Source: Dryococelus australis
Taxonomy: Eukaryota; Arthropoda; Insecta; Phasmatodea; Phasmatidae
Assembly (NCBI GenBank): GCA_029891345.1
Contig: CM057000.1
Span: forward strand, 130,603,663 to 130,667,662
Length of the DNA: 64,000 nt
Direction of reading: 5' to 3'
A program made the position numbers and the translations under genes. Within the stretch, counting starts at the first letter, position 1. Every line of letters begins with the position of its first letter. A model generated the notes under the pieces. The model was not told where the DNA came from. It saw only the letters and a list, made by a program, of their open reading frames with translations, and made no database searches. Below, one piece after another: positions 12,501-27,500 of the stretch.

Positions 12501-15500
12501 GAACAACGTCACCCCAGCCTATTGTAGTCTGTTAATTTTAGTATGGTTGATAATTAACTTAATATTATAAGCTAACTTTTATCGCTTCATAGCTGGTGTA
12601 TTTCAGGCATAATCAGTTTTAATTATTTTTTCAGAGTAAACCACTGTTAGTAGAACCCTTGGATTTTGAAACATTTATTTTGAAGAACAAGACCTTGCTA
12701 CAGAATGACCCACAACGAGAAATTTTGCTCTACCCCTCTGACGATGTCTCCGTAAGTATTTATTAACTTTGTTCATTTATTGCTATTCAATATTTTGTTT
12801 TATAGAGAGAAGGTTTGGGTTGATAGTCATATTTGTATTAATTACCTGTACCAGTGCTACACATATTAAGCTTTTTGTTGCACTTGATTAAACTGTGCAT
12901 TATGCCATATATGGTATAGAATTTTTATTTTTTAAATTTATTTCAGAACTAGATACCCGCCCCTGTCTCTCTTGGGTGCGATTTACAAATATGGCGTTTA
13001 GGTTTACAGCAAGTATATACACTAAATGCTTAAGGTAACTAAAATATGATTGACACTGTGTTATTCAAAAAGTTTTCGTAAGTGAACCCCTAAAAGACAA
13101 AAATGGTTACTGTGGTTATCATTAAAATATAAATATATGCGGACACTGTTCCAGGTTCTCCCCTGTTTTGACTGAATCCAACTTTGGTTCAGAAATAATG
13201 CTATTACAAATTGCCTCCGTTCTGGCAAAATGTTCATCTATAGTTCTGCCTTGTTCAGACAATTTAGTGTTCAAAAATTCTAATATCATTTGCATACTAC
13301 CATCTGTAAGAGATTCATTAGCATTATACATGTTAGGTGCATAAAAACATTAGCATTCTCATGTGCGTGTGCATCTGACAAATAGTGTTCTGTGTTTTCA
13401 AATTAATTTATAGGATTAATATATCAATTATCCACAACTGACGCTGATTCCATGCTGTCAGATTTACTTGCACGTGGTGTTCCCTCTAAACTTAACGTAT
13501 CTGAGTTATTATCTGCCATTTCTGATAATGTATTTTTACACATCTGGTGTAATGAGCTACGTAAGAAATATGGTTCTCTTTCAGGCCAATCACTCATCCT
13601 CACACAAAATATAGCAGAGCCTTAATATTGCACATGTTCAAAGTATTCTCTTACAAGTCCAAAATACAACCAAACGAATGCATTGAAATGTTGGTGTTTC
13701 TTGGCCCCACGTTAAAGTGCGCCAATCTGTGAAGAAATCACATAGCTAGCAAAGATACAATGTATAGTTACATTGGCCCAAACGTTGGTGCCAATCTGTG
13801 AAGGTTTGCACACAACGTGTATAACAACTTCTGGCTATTTTCGCAACACGTTGCTGCACCCTTCCCGTCTGTGACGATTTGGCTATACCGAAGACAATGT
13901 GTTATACAATAGGATACCTGTTGTACTGGCCCCAGTGTTGGGCTAGCCAATCTGTGGTGGTATGAGCTATACCACTACTCATATCTGCAGGTATGTAAAA
14001 GGTAGGCTTACTGAAAACAGTGAATATACAACCTAAAACCCTTTTTCTGCACCACCTCATTGCGATAGCCTACAAGTGGTTAAGACAATTTCTATGAAAG
14101 TATCAGAACTGTAGTAGGACAGCCTAATTGTAATTACAAACATATTTTGTAAGACAGTAGTTGAGCGCCAGACTTTCTGCCCCAGAATTGATACAGAATA
14201 GTCGGAATTAAATTAAAATTACCCAGCTGTGCCATTAATTGAAAATTGCTTCAGAGATTCAAGTGTAATTGTGTACATTTTGCCACAGCTTACTTGAGTC
14301 AACATGTGTTCCATGCACTTGAAGAGATCAGTGGTCTCAGAATAAAATTTTCATTAACCCTAAAGGTAGTTAGTTCACATATACGAAAAACTTGTTTCAT
14401 TCTAATATATTAAAATTATTCTTTTTATTATAGGCAAAGAAGACATAGACACATTCAATGTAATACACAAAACAAAACCCTAGAATGTCGAATAAGACAC
14501 ACTGCATTTCACATACATCAACATAGCACTGGCAATGAGAACGTTCATAATTAACATGCACAAATTCAGTCACTTTCAAATAAACAAAACCCTTCTTAAG
14601 ATTAAGATTGTGTGTTGCAAATAAAATTAAAATTTGCAAAAAATAAAACATTGTTCCAATTAATAAGTATGAAAGTGTTTCTGATTAAGTTGCAATTAAT
14701 CAGATGAGTTTCAATCAACTCTTGCATCATCTTAAACAACATGCAAAATAGAATGACCTATAGTAAGTCTAGTCAAGCACATTCTGAACACTCTTGTTTT
14801 TCAAATTACTATTCAATCAACAGGCCAGCAAGACTAGCTCGGAGTCTCGCAGATTTTATGGCTTCTGGACTTTACCGACAGCATTTTGGACAAAGATTAA
14901 ACTGTACCCTGTACGGTGAAACGTAACTCTTTTAACATTCATTATATTAGTAATTCAATCAAAAATTCTTCTCAAAGTTTTCGAAATCTGTTAGAGCAAC
15001 TGTAGATAGTTCTCAGTAAATGTTAACAACATTATATGTTACACGTACACTTGATAAAGTACATAGCAATGATTGGCATCAGTCTCATCATTTTCTGTGG
15101 GCCGATTGAGTCGTTTCTTGTAGCACTCAAAATGTAACTACATCGACAGAGGGCTTCTTCACAAAAATACCTCTCGTCATCCTAAAAGACTCACTTCTCT
15201 CTCCATGCCTATTTAAACTAATACTATGGTGATGGACCCGTGAAAACTATGTCAAACCCGGCATCTTGTTAACAAAAGGTCCGTATCACGTCATGATGAA
15301 AGAGAGAGTGTCTTATCAGGCAACGACAAAGATGTTCCTGATTCGACAACTAATCAAAAGCTTTGTGACGTAATTCCGGCCTCAGTTAAGCCTAAATCAC
15401 AGGCAAGTCTCCTAGGCCTGTTACCATACAACGACATTCTGATCTACACAAGGAGATCACAGATGATAAAATCTCACTTTCCTTTCTCTCTTCAAACCAG

Positions 15501-18500
15501 CTTTTCAACTCTGTTAACTTACGTTTCATGAACCAAATGAAGACCACATGTCTGATAGTTATCACACAAGAAATTGATTACTACAATTCAGTGTTCATTA
15601 AAGTTTTAAACAGAACTAAACTGTATGGGTTCACTCAAGCAAACAGCTACCAGCTATAATATGTGTATTTCTATAAACCAGGCGTAATTTACATATGCTT
15701 CCAGGAAAATAATAGGTTTACATACCAAATTAGTACCATCCGAATGTAAACAAAGGGCAATAAATATGAATATTTGTCAATCAAAGTCCAAATAAAGAAA
15801 TGGAAACAAGTCTGTGGGATCCTGATCTCACAGTTTGTTATGCAACAGTACACCATAAATACTAAAGATTTACACACACATATATAGTCATAACTCTTTT
15901 ATAATTGGCGCCGTAATGCAGGGCTAAGAGTGAGAATGTCTATTATGTTTGTTCAGCCAAATAAAATTTGTATTGTCTTTTGGAAATGGCATCCCAACGT
16001 GGTCGCTACAAAAAGAAAATGTATTACCTTATCATGTATTAGCATTACAGCTATAAGGAACTAGTACAAAAGATGGTACGTGTGAAAAGAAATATTTTTG
16101 TCTTTGGCTACAATGTATGTTGCGATAACTAGGCTCTACTTTAAAATGCTCCATATAGGTGATTAAAGCTCTGTTTACTCATTTCCTACTCTATCACACT
16201 ACGTATTTCCCAGAAGAGCTGTTTCACCTGAATAAGTCAGCATGCTCTCATTCTTCGTTGTCTACTAAGGTGAACTTCTTAACTTTGCTCGGAATTGCAC
16301 TTTACCTATCTGCACACGCATCGTTTTTGGTGGATAAAGAAAAAACTAACCAGACGTGGTATGACTACTCACTCATTATCTGGTTCACTCGTAGCGATGA
16401 TGTTTGATCTGCTTATGTTTCTGTGGACATCCTCGCTTCCTGGGCTGCGAGGTTGTCGCTGTGGGCCACTGGAACTTTGTTGGTGGTCGCCATGATGTTT
16501 CTTTGTAGCGGACAGGGATGTGTGTCGTATGCCTGGCACGAATTGGCTGCAGTTACTGCGGACAGTCTGCGATCTTGTTTGGGCCTGCAAGAGCGGCCTG
16601 TGTAGTGCTGTCGCCTTCTCATGGCAGGGCGTCGTCGTGACGTGGGTTTGACACCCTCATCAGATACTGTTGAGTATGGAGATCTTTGACTTCCCCTGGC
16701 TACATCTCTGGGATTAGCTCTGCTCCTGCTGCTGGGGTGGCTGCTTCTGCAGCACAGATGTTACTCAGTGTCTGGGTACTACTGCAGTCATCTGGAGTTT
16801 TCTACATTGATCTCCGCACTCTGTGCTCATACTGGGCATGCCCTTGGAACAGGGCTGGTCGTCAGGTGTCTCCGCTGTTGTAGGCACGTCGGCAGACTCT
16901 ATCAGGTCCAGTTGATGTCTGGGTTGACATTGCCTTGTGCCTCAGACGATTCTCCTTCTGTAACCAGTGCGCCTTCTGCACGTCCTGTTTCTGGGAGATT
17001 TTCACGCCATCGGGAGGTGGCGTGGATGGAATCGAACCCGTTGGCAAGGGATACTGTGCCAAGTCCTGTTTGAATTCCTGTGCGTGTGCTTATTCCTCTG
17101 TGGGAGAGAAGGCGGGGGAGACAGGTATGCCATCCGGCGATGTGGTCTCTTGGTGCACCCAGCTGTTATCAGCTTGTGCCCTAGCAAGAAGAGGGACTAT
17201 GTGTGCAGGCTGTAAGGGAGCTTTGACCACGGGGATCGCCCGTGGTTCACTAATTTCCATAATTGTACTATCGGCGGGATGTCTTTGACGAAGAGCTCAG
17301 TCTGTTGGACTGCGCCAGGAGACTCAGAGCTTTGGCTACATCGCCCGGTCAGTCGCTGGAGTGAATGAGGGAGGTAGGTAGGATGAGGGAGTCCTATGGG
17401 ACATTGCTCCTGGATGTTGGGTAATATGTACATCCGAGATGGAGGGGAAGGGGGTACTTCCACCTCATCCTCGATTATTGATTCTACTCCATGGGTCGCC
17501 TGACGTCTCCACCGAGTCTGTCGCAGGGGTGTCAGATCGGGTAAAACAGCATCTATCATTTGGGTTAGGTCGGTTCCGATGCTCTGGATCCCTTTGGGAG
17601 GATACAGGATGTTGTTCCTGGGAAACGTGGTTCGGATGAGCCGAAGCTAAGTGTAATTGCCTAAGGTTGATTGATCCTTCTCTGGGTTGAGCGTGTGTCG
17701 ATGTTCGGGCCTCGGCGGAGGTGTTTCTCGCAGGAAACTGGTGCCTTTCATTATTCCTATAAGGCGGCATGCGTGGTTGCGTAGTGAGAGGACGGTTCAT
17801 GCCCTGGCTGGGTGGGACATTCTCTGTTTAAATGCCGGCCCGGGAAATACCAGCAGCGTGGTAAGGGAGTGGTCAAAAGAGGATGAGGCGGGCTGCGCAC
17901 AGCTAGCGGTCTGAGGGGAGAGGGTCTGGCTCGTGACCTTGGGAGTGCTTTCTAGAGCGTCTATCCGAGACTGCGCTTTGTTGTTAGTTTCCAGCTCCCT
18001 CACCCTTTTTAATAATTCGTTGACCGATGTGGCCAAGGGATTAGCAGGATGTTGCGAAGAGAGGGGAGGAGGGTGCTGGTGATACCCGGACTCTTTGATG
18101 TTCTTCTCTGCGGGATAAATCCGTTTATGGATTTTCTCTTTGCATCTGATAAAAATCTCAACTTCTTCTTCTGTGGAAATCTGTAATTAGATTGGCAACC
18201 ACCTTGTCCCCTGTAAAATGTGCAGTGAGTCAGGCTCGTAACTGGCTCCATTCTAGTACAAATTCACAGTGCTTATCCCACCACTTTTGGGACGGGTTCT
18301 ACTTGCCCATTGTTTTTGGAGAGACTTCCTGTTCCCGTAATTCCTTATCACTTTCATTTAAGAATGTTACTGGATCCTCATGTGGTCTGCCACTAAACTC
18401 AGGAAGCTGAATTTCAGTTGTCTGTAGCAACATGGCTATGTTTAACATGTGTCCTGGGTTCAAAGAGTAGTGTGTCATTTTTCGTTGACACACATTACAT

Positions 18501-21500
18501 TGGTATACCTGGCCGGGATGATTGTTTCTTTCGCCGGGCCAATCTATGCACTTGTGATGGTATTCCACTGAACAGATGATACATTGTATCATATATCTCC
18601 CGTTGCCATTGCATCGGACCAATTTGCATAATCTCCCTTGCCTATGCTTGGCAACGGTACTCAAGTCATAATTACACTTATTCATACATTGTGTAGTCTT
18701 GTTTATAATATGCGTACAACACATTGGGAAGTAAAAATATTTAAATTGAGATAAATATATGGTTCTGTGATTTGGTTCTAAATAAAACTTAACATTCCAC
18801 TAGGAAAGTCAAAGAGTAAAAAGGTTACCAGTTACTATTATACTGTCAGACACAGTAAAGAACAAGAATACTATTCTTCAAGTTAGTAAATTTCTTCAGT
18901 GATTGAAACGTAATATATATGATTTGGCATCTTAAAATATTAAACTAAAACCTGTTCGACCCATTACTCTACAGCAATATTTACTCTTCCCCCATTTACA
19001 CAATTTTACATATGTCCCCAGAAAAGTGTAAAATAGGGGTTCTACTGTATGGTTAAAAACAGCAAATTTGGAATTGGTAATTTTTTTTTTCTTTGTACGA
19101 TTTCTCTTAGGTGATGCATGCACAAGCTTGGTTTGCAAGGAGAAAGGTGCAAGCATCTGTCAAATACTCTCACACATACACACATTGCAATAGTTCATTA
19201 CATTTTCAGAACCAGATTTAAATCATACTCTTATTTAAATACATTCCTTCCCAAACTCTAACTACTATTTATTATTCAATAGTAAACATACTGAACATTA
19301 TTATTATTATTATTATTATTATATTACACGGTCATCCAGTAAAAATGGTGATAATCTGAATTTTCAAAAGATATGTCAATAAACATTGTTTCAAGGTGAG
19401 CTATTAAATTGTCCCATGTAAGTTCCATGCAGATGCTACTAAGCAATCTAATAGCAAGGAATACTCACACTTCCATCACCCTCTCTTTCTCCACTCCCCT
19501 TCCCTACCTCCAACTTCCCTCTTCACCCCCAATTTCAGCAAAAACACATCTTGCTTTCCACATTCTAGGTATGGCGTCTTTTTTAACTCACTTGATGTTC
19601 ATAGGTCGCTACACACCCAATGCATGTGTGTCTTCTTACAAACTTGTCAATTGGATTTCACAGCACCAATGCACGGAACAGCTGGTGCAAATGTCAAAGG
19701 TTGTCCACACTCAGTCGATGTAGCATTTGCAATATCCAGAACACACTATTTTCCCGACTTTGATGACTGGACGCAACCATTCCCAGCCGGAGTAAGCAGG
19801 GTACTGATATGGTGGACACAAGCACGTTGCCCCTGACATCAACATGGCCGCCACCAACTTCGATAAAACTGATGTGTTGCAACGACGTCAGGTTCATGCC
19901 CATGCTTGGCTCAGTTGGTTAGTGAATGACCTCTTACTTTTGAGATCACTGTATCAATCCCAGGTGCCAAATGGCAGGAACTTTTTGGAATGGCAGTTCT
20001 CATGTGAGGAGTGTGGCAGACAATACACTGCCACTGGTCAGCTTGTTTTTTTCGGGGGTCTCCAGTTTCCCCTGCCTTTACATTCTGGTGCTGCTCCATA
20101 CTCACTTCACTTCACCCTCATCACATTGGCTCTCGAGGCCTGCATGTCAAGAACCTCCCAAATATCTCTGCTCTCCACGTGAAAATCTTTAACAAAATAT
20201 GGCTTATTTTAGTGCAACTACATGGTGGTTTATTTAAGACAGGAAATAAAGATTTAGCTGTGATGGTAGTACTTGGTAAGTTAGTTTCAAATTCAGTTAT
20301 GTATATGCATCATCAAAACTTGTCACATTATTTTGAAAAAATGCTGGTTTTTTATTTTGAATTGCCGTTCATTTATATATAAGCATCCAATCATATAATT
20401 GAAACAAGCATATCTGTAATGGATGTAATCAGCACCTTTAGTTTCCAAAAACAGTTCCAGTAGTAATTTTTGAGATTTTCGCTGTTTTCTCATCCATGCT
20501 GAGTGATATTGCTTCTAACAGATTTTTTTTTTTGTTTCCCACAGCAGGTGGTATTGCCACGAAGGTTCCGCACGACGACGCACAGTGTGCCCTGTGACCT
20601 TTATATACGTGACTGCAGCCTGTTTACAAAAGAGTGCCTCAAGAGTTACATATCCAACTGGAACGTGGTTCACTACAAATACAGTGCATATTCTGGTTCT
20701 TACTTAGAACTACCAAAGTATGTGGCATATATTTTAACAGCTTGGTTTGAAAAGGATCCTTTGTGTGGAAGTAGCATGTGCTGTGCTGTATTTATCAGAA
20801 TATAGATGTAATGTGCTGAGTACAGAAAAAAAAAGGGGGGGGGCACCAAAGGAGGTGGTTGTCCCTCCACTTTTGAGTCAGCAGGGGTGTCATCCTCCTG
20901 GGCCACTACTTCAGTTTTAAATAAATATTTATAACTTATTATAGACCATTTGTTTCATTATTTCCAAAATATGTCTTGTTTGTAGGTCTTTACATGACGA
21001 AAAAGAAAACAATGTTTTGGAATTAATTTTTTTTTAATACCGAAAACATTGACCGACATGAAATAAGTATTACATATTTGCATAACTGCATCCACTAGCA
21101 TACAATGCATAATATGACAGACGGTGGCAGGGGGGGGGGGGGAAATATTTAAATGAACCTGGATACTGTCTGGAACAAGAAAGAGTGTATAAATATAGGA
21201 CATCTTTCAAATAAGATGACTCCCACATTCTTGCTTTGGTCTTCAGGAAGTAATTAATTTCGCCATATATTATTAAGCACATTATTTTGCAGAATTTTTA
21301 ATGTCGGCTAAAATAAAGATTAAACATATACAAATTCTTTGCCGTTAATACTTGCACAGTGTAACCACACCTTAACTGCATTAAAACTTAAAATCTATGG
21401 AAGTTGCACTTCCTTTGTCCATGTGTATATTTTTCTAGTTGTAAAGCACAATCTTTTGGAGAAGTGTATTCTGTTAAGAAGCATACATGTACTCAAAGTG

Positions 21501-24500
21501 ACTATTGTGTGTTACTATTCAAACATAAAATGCAAAAACATTGACCTGAAAATGTTTAACATGTGAAAATAGTACAAATAAATTTTTCAGAAGTAAAAAT
21601 TGCAAGTCTTGTATTCGAGTAAATATCATAGTCTTATATTTAGGTAAAAATGGTAGTCTTGTATTCAGGTATGTATGGTTGTCTTATTGGGGTAAATACA
21701 GTAGTAGTCTTGTATTAGGGTAAATACAGTAGTCTTGTATTCAGGTAAATATGGTAGTCTTGTATCCAAGTAAATATGGTAATCTTTTTTGTGTTAGTAC
21801 ATTCAAATAAATATAGTGGTGTTATATTCAGGTAACTATGGTAGTCTTATATTTGGGTAAATATACTGTAGTAGCGCAGAAACATCTATTGCAATGTTGT
21901 GGTACTTTTGCAATACTACAAATGACATCACCAAAACGAAACAATGGTGTTGACTTATAGTTGAAAGATTAGAGTGGGGTGCTGACACTCACCCTTCATG
22001 CCCTGGTCTGTAGCGAACAAGACTATGGCAGTTTCGTGTATTCTTCTGTTAGGCCATCTGTGCTAAAAATGTTAGCAAGTGTTCACCATGCTGGTATTCG
22101 TATTTCGAATGGCTTTCCGCACAAGCCTGGTCGTCAGTCTTTGTGCCGTGGCTGGGGAACCTCCTCTACGTTAAGGTGTGACCAACTGCTTCATTCCAAT
22201 GGAGTGCAGGTGCGTTTGGACTCTTCACCCCTTCATCACAATGCTTTTCTCCATCCGCCGCATGAACGGTTGTGCTCTGTTAGGCCATGTTCTCCTTAGC
22301 CAGCATCTGTTCACTTTACACATGCCCTGGAGAGGTATGACTTACCAATGTGTGTTGTGCCTTTGCCTCGCTGTGAACAGTCATGGATGACAACACAGGT
22401 TGAGGTTTGCCTTGACACGTTGATTATGCCTTCTGTTGTTTACAAAGACCTTTTCTTTGATCTTGTGTCATCTGCGTTCCGTGGTTTTATTTGTTTTTAC
22501 GCTGATGGTTTCAAATCAGATAACTTGGCTGGGTGCGCCTTTGTCACTGGTGCTTCTTGGTATCTTTTTGAACTTCATCCATCTTGGAGTATTTTAACTG
22601 CAGAGCTTTCTGGGATTTTCAAGGCTCTGTCTGTTATCAGTAGGGAGTGTCACCATAAATGCCTTGTGTGTTCCGATTCAATGAGTGCCTTAACAACTAT
22701 CAGATCTGACTCCACAACTCATGGATCATGGAAAGAAGCGGGAGAGCTGACTGAGGCTGTGTGAATTGGTGTTTGCGTCTTCCTGTGGGTTCCAAGGCAT
22801 TCGGACAGCCGTGGCAATGAAACAGCAGATATAGTGGCTAGGGGCATATGCAGCTTTCTACCCTGCAACCCCAATGTCCCTGCGATGCAACAAGCTGCAT
22901 ACGGCTCATAGCCTTGTCTGCAAGTGTTACCATCTCTCCCACTGTCCAACAAGTTACAGGTCATCTCAGACTTGCCTGTATGTGTTTTGATTTGTTTCTT
23001 GTACACATTATCGCTGTTGTACTGTTTTTTGTATAGTTGTTCCTCTAGAGTATTTGTTCCTGTTTTGTTGACAACCGCTGTATTTTAGTCTCGAGACATC
23101 CTGGCGAGCACTGTGAGCCATGCTTCATTGTAGAGCGGTACACTGCCCCAACGAGAAGTGTCATTGTGTGGGATGCCATTTCCTATGATTCCCGCACCCC
23201 AATGGTGGTGATTGAAGGAATTTTGATGACGTGGTGATACATCAAGGAAATTCTATTACCATCTGCGCTTCCCTTCCTGGTGCAACTTGACAACCCCATT
23301 TTTCAGCAGGATAATACTGGCCTTCATGATGTCAGTATGCTTCCTTGGCCAGCAAGGTCCCCAGACTTCTTAATCCTAGAGAATGTTTGTGGACAGATTG
23401 GATGGCAACTTTGGCCAGTGGCAACTACAGCAGATTTAGAGGGTCAGTTGTGGAAGCTGTGGAAGGATATTTGACCGTATACCTGCTTCTCTGTGCTACG
23501 GGTGGTCCAACACCATTCTAAGGGCATCCTACAAGTGTTGGTCCTCTACAATACATGCTTGGTGTGGTACAATATTTTGATGTTTTGTGTATACGTACTA
23601 CCATGTTTTTGGCACTATATATATTTTTGATACAGATTATCTTTTGGTTTCTGACTTAGCAATAGTTCAGATCGTACATTTCCTTAGATGGGCAACACAT
23701 AGTAGATCATTGACTTCAGCATCTGTAATAGTCGTGAATGAGATTTGCACAACCTTGATTTTGCAGTTTCTTGCCGAATTGGGTGGTGGGGTGTTAATTT
23801 TGGCCTACTGTACCGTGGTGTGGCATGGTTGTTTATAATATGTTTGCTTTTAAAAATAGACAATAATTAAAGCTTAGCAAATGTTCAGCATATTATTTTC
23901 AGTAATAAATAACCATCAACCGTGCTTAATGTGACAGAAATTACCTACATGTCTGGTAAATAAACAAACAAATGCAGTGTGCCCATAAAATGTATTAAAA
24001 GATTAATAATTACTTGAACAACAAATTATAATGCAAAGGACAATTGACGTAAGAAATTGCACTATATTACTACCATAATCCCAGACACTATTAAGCCACT
24101 TGATATAGCAAAAAAATATTAATTGTTTAGAAGCTCAGCTGGCAAAGAACTCGATGTTCATTTTACCTAGAAACTGATTCTAATAATTATTTATTAATTT
24201 TATTATTTATTTAATGTCCAGAGATAGACATAAAAATCAAATAAATGAAAAGAGTATAAAATTGCACTTCAAAATAAATCTTAAGCAGTTAACTACAGAT
24301 ATAGCTCGCAATTTAATTCCTTGAGCTAGTGATATTGATGCAACTCACAAGAAAGAATTTAAGGCCCTGAAGTTCACTTCGTACATAGTACCTATCTAGA
24401 TTTATTCTGCAATACAAATGCATGCTTGGTTTTTTCTTCAAAAAATGATTCATATTTAAAAATTTATAAATGACAGATAGATATTTAATTTACAATTTGC

Positions 24501-27500
24501 GTCACAAATATTATAAAAATAATAACGGGTTCATCCGCGAGTAAGTAGTATGGCGTAGTTTTGTGGTAACGTGGTCCAGATGATACCAAAATAAAAAAAA
24601 ATTTCCACGTAGCTAGCACTTAGCTGAAATCTCTCCAGATGAAGACTAGAAACTGAAGAGTACTCCAAATCCGGCAAAATGATACTAAACTTGTGTCAAA
24701 ACTTTGTCTCTCTGGAACACGCAAAGATCATGTAAGAGTTAATTAACTGTTCCAGAGCAAATTATAACATGGCGCGTACAACCGGAGAAAGACAGATGCT
24801 GTACTCACCCATCTTAGAGGGAAGAGATGAAACTTTGTGAGCTCACGAAAGATTAATGAAAATAAAAAACCTGCATATTTAACTAAACTATCTCTGCAGT
24901 ACTCTACATGATTATTCTAATAAGAACAAAATTTGTACAGGAATCATTCACCTGCAGCAACCTCTCCGAACACGGGAGCACAATGCAAACACGTCATGGC
25001 GCGACTGCATCTGTGCAGAGAGTCAGGCAAAAAACTGTCAGCAACGGCAGAAGGATACAAATTTGTGCGTTGCGCATGGGCACAAAGGTTTTAACAATTA
25101 GTTCACAAACCGTTCCTAGAGAGTGCTGGGGTTACCAAAAACTGTCTACAACTACACACAGCTGTTGTTCAGTATGAAATACACCAAAAAGCATCTCACG
25201 CCTCAGGAATTTAAGTAACCAAAGTATTGACACAGTTAATTAGGCAAAAATATTAAAATATATGAGTGTAGGTAAAAAAATTAAATATAATGTGCCACAA
25301 AATTTTGGAAAAATATTACAACGGTACACTACACAGTTTTTTAAGTTGGGTGCTGAAGAGCATCCCTGCCAAATTGTGTCCTTATATGTCAAACAGTGTA
25401 AAATTGTATAAAGAAGAAACATACAATAGAATCTCAATGATCCAACCCATCACGGTTTCCAGGAAAAGAATTGTTAGTGAGGAATGCTCTTAATAGAGGG
25501 TTTGGAAAATTTCGGGCCACCCTGACTCCTATACATCAAAATGGTGATTATATCTTTTTTTTAAACATGCACTGCTTGCAGTACAGCTCGCCAAGAAAAA
25601 CCCAATGCAGAGTGACCAAAAGAGAAAACTAACTTGTATTTTTTCTGCAGATTTCCCTTAAATTTCAAACTTTTTTTACAGCATTTTTCAAATTTTTCAA
25701 AAATGGGTTGTAAGTGATATGGTCCTGATGAAAGGGGTTGAAATAGTGAGATCTACTGTATATCCTTTTGTGCACACACACACACCCACACACACACACA
25801 TGCATACATACAGGCACACACATCAATACACACATATATACTCATACATACATATAAATACATATACACAAACGTCTATACACACTTACTCACTTACAGA
25901 TACACATTCCACTTTTTTTTAGTTTATTTAGATTTATGAAAAGAAAATGGTAAGAAAGGTTAATTTCACCTGTGTGTAAATAATCTCTTAACTAACATGC
26001 AAATATCAGTTACTCAAATTTATTTCTTGTTTGATTTCTATTAGACATTTATTTGCAGGGTGTTTTCTGGGTGTTTCAGTGTAGGGTATACATTTTTTTC
26101 TTGTAAAGTTTTTTCTCCTACTTCCAGGATTTCAAAGTCAGATGAACTGAAAGACGAAATTTACGAAATTGACACTGATGCTGATCAAATAGATGAGGTA
26201 TGTTTTTGTTAGTATTTATTTGTGTAATTTTACAATAAGTGTATTATGTTAGTTTTTTAAAAGTCATTGTTTGCAGCAACATAATGGCTAGGGCGATTGA
26301 TTTCTTTAAATGCTTATTCGCAATGCAGTCTCATTAAGTCAGCCTGGTTATCATGAGACTATGTACACATGTTGTTTATCAGTGAGAGAAGCTTAAAGCT
26401 TGATGCATCTGCTGGTTTGAGAACTATTGAATGTTTTGTAGCTGCAGAAACAAAAGACGCACTAAGATTTACATTGACGTATGATATGTATCAAGTACCT
26501 CATAGCAGATTCTCCATTAAAATGGCACCAGGAAATGAGCCCTCTGAATCCACGGCCTAAGCCACCATCTGTGAAGCAGGTAATTGTACAGTGTTGAAAT
26601 TAGACTGGGAACGCCAGTATGTGCTTGCTCACTCCTATCGGCGTTCGCACATCCCATCCTGCAGTTGCAAACTTAAAACATAAGACTAAGACTTGGGTGT
26701 TGGTTCGAAGGGCCTAACTTCTCATGGGGGGAGGGCGGGGTATAGAAAGACAACATGGGCCTTCCAGACTGATAATAAGGCGAAAAATGCACCTCACAGG
26801 TCTTTGCAACCCCTCCCTGAGGAAGTTAATGGAGTATTGCTAGCAGAAGGTCCAAAGGTGTGCAAAAATTGTGTTCCACCCCTCTGGGTGGGAGGGGGTC
26901 GCTGCACGCCCTCAGAAAAGTCATGTTCTATACTTGGTGCTGATGAAGATGTGCATGTCTTGAGAACACGTAGTTGGCCTAATAGATCCAACATTTCAAG
27001 GTGGCACTTTAAATAAAGCTAGGTTTACAATTAAAAATTATGAATTAAGATTTATGCAGTAACTGCACTTTTCAAACTCTGAACATCTCCTGAATTTACG
27101 ATTTGCGTTCATATGATACTTCACAAAAAAAAATTTCCTGTACTACAACCAGCATTAAAAAATTTATATGCTCTACAAATATTTATCAATTGAAACCATT
27201 TAGGCTTTAATAAAATATCTGGTATAATTTTTAAATAAACAAATGTTTGTCAATACTAAATTCTGAACACAGATTGCTAAAAGTACTAAACCCTGAACAT
27301 AGTTTAACATCTCAGTTGGCAGCATCAAAAGAGAAGTGAGAATATATGTGATAATGAACCAACATGGCTTTATGCATTCTCCTGTCATGGTGCAATTTGG
27401 CAGTGCTAAATTTATTGTGTTATTTTCATTACTTTAGTATCTTTTGGTATGTCTATAACATTATATTGAAGTATTTTATGTTCATAGCTCGGTGACATGT

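Noticed and set aside
16423..17288. Several + strand open stretches of 60-117 codons
   Set aside because: They overlap the GC-rich antisense gag remnant and are explained as shadows of former coding on the - strand.
21601..21878. CRISPR-like regular repeats
   Set aside because: The units are directly adjacent without spacers and the window is from an animal genome.
24908..25177. 89-codon open stretch, possible extra DOCK exon
   Set aside because: It does not match the DOCK family, and exons 3 and 4 already join in phase without it.
25719..25922. Histidine/threonine-rich open stretch
   Set aside because: It is the translation of a CACA/CATA microsatellite.
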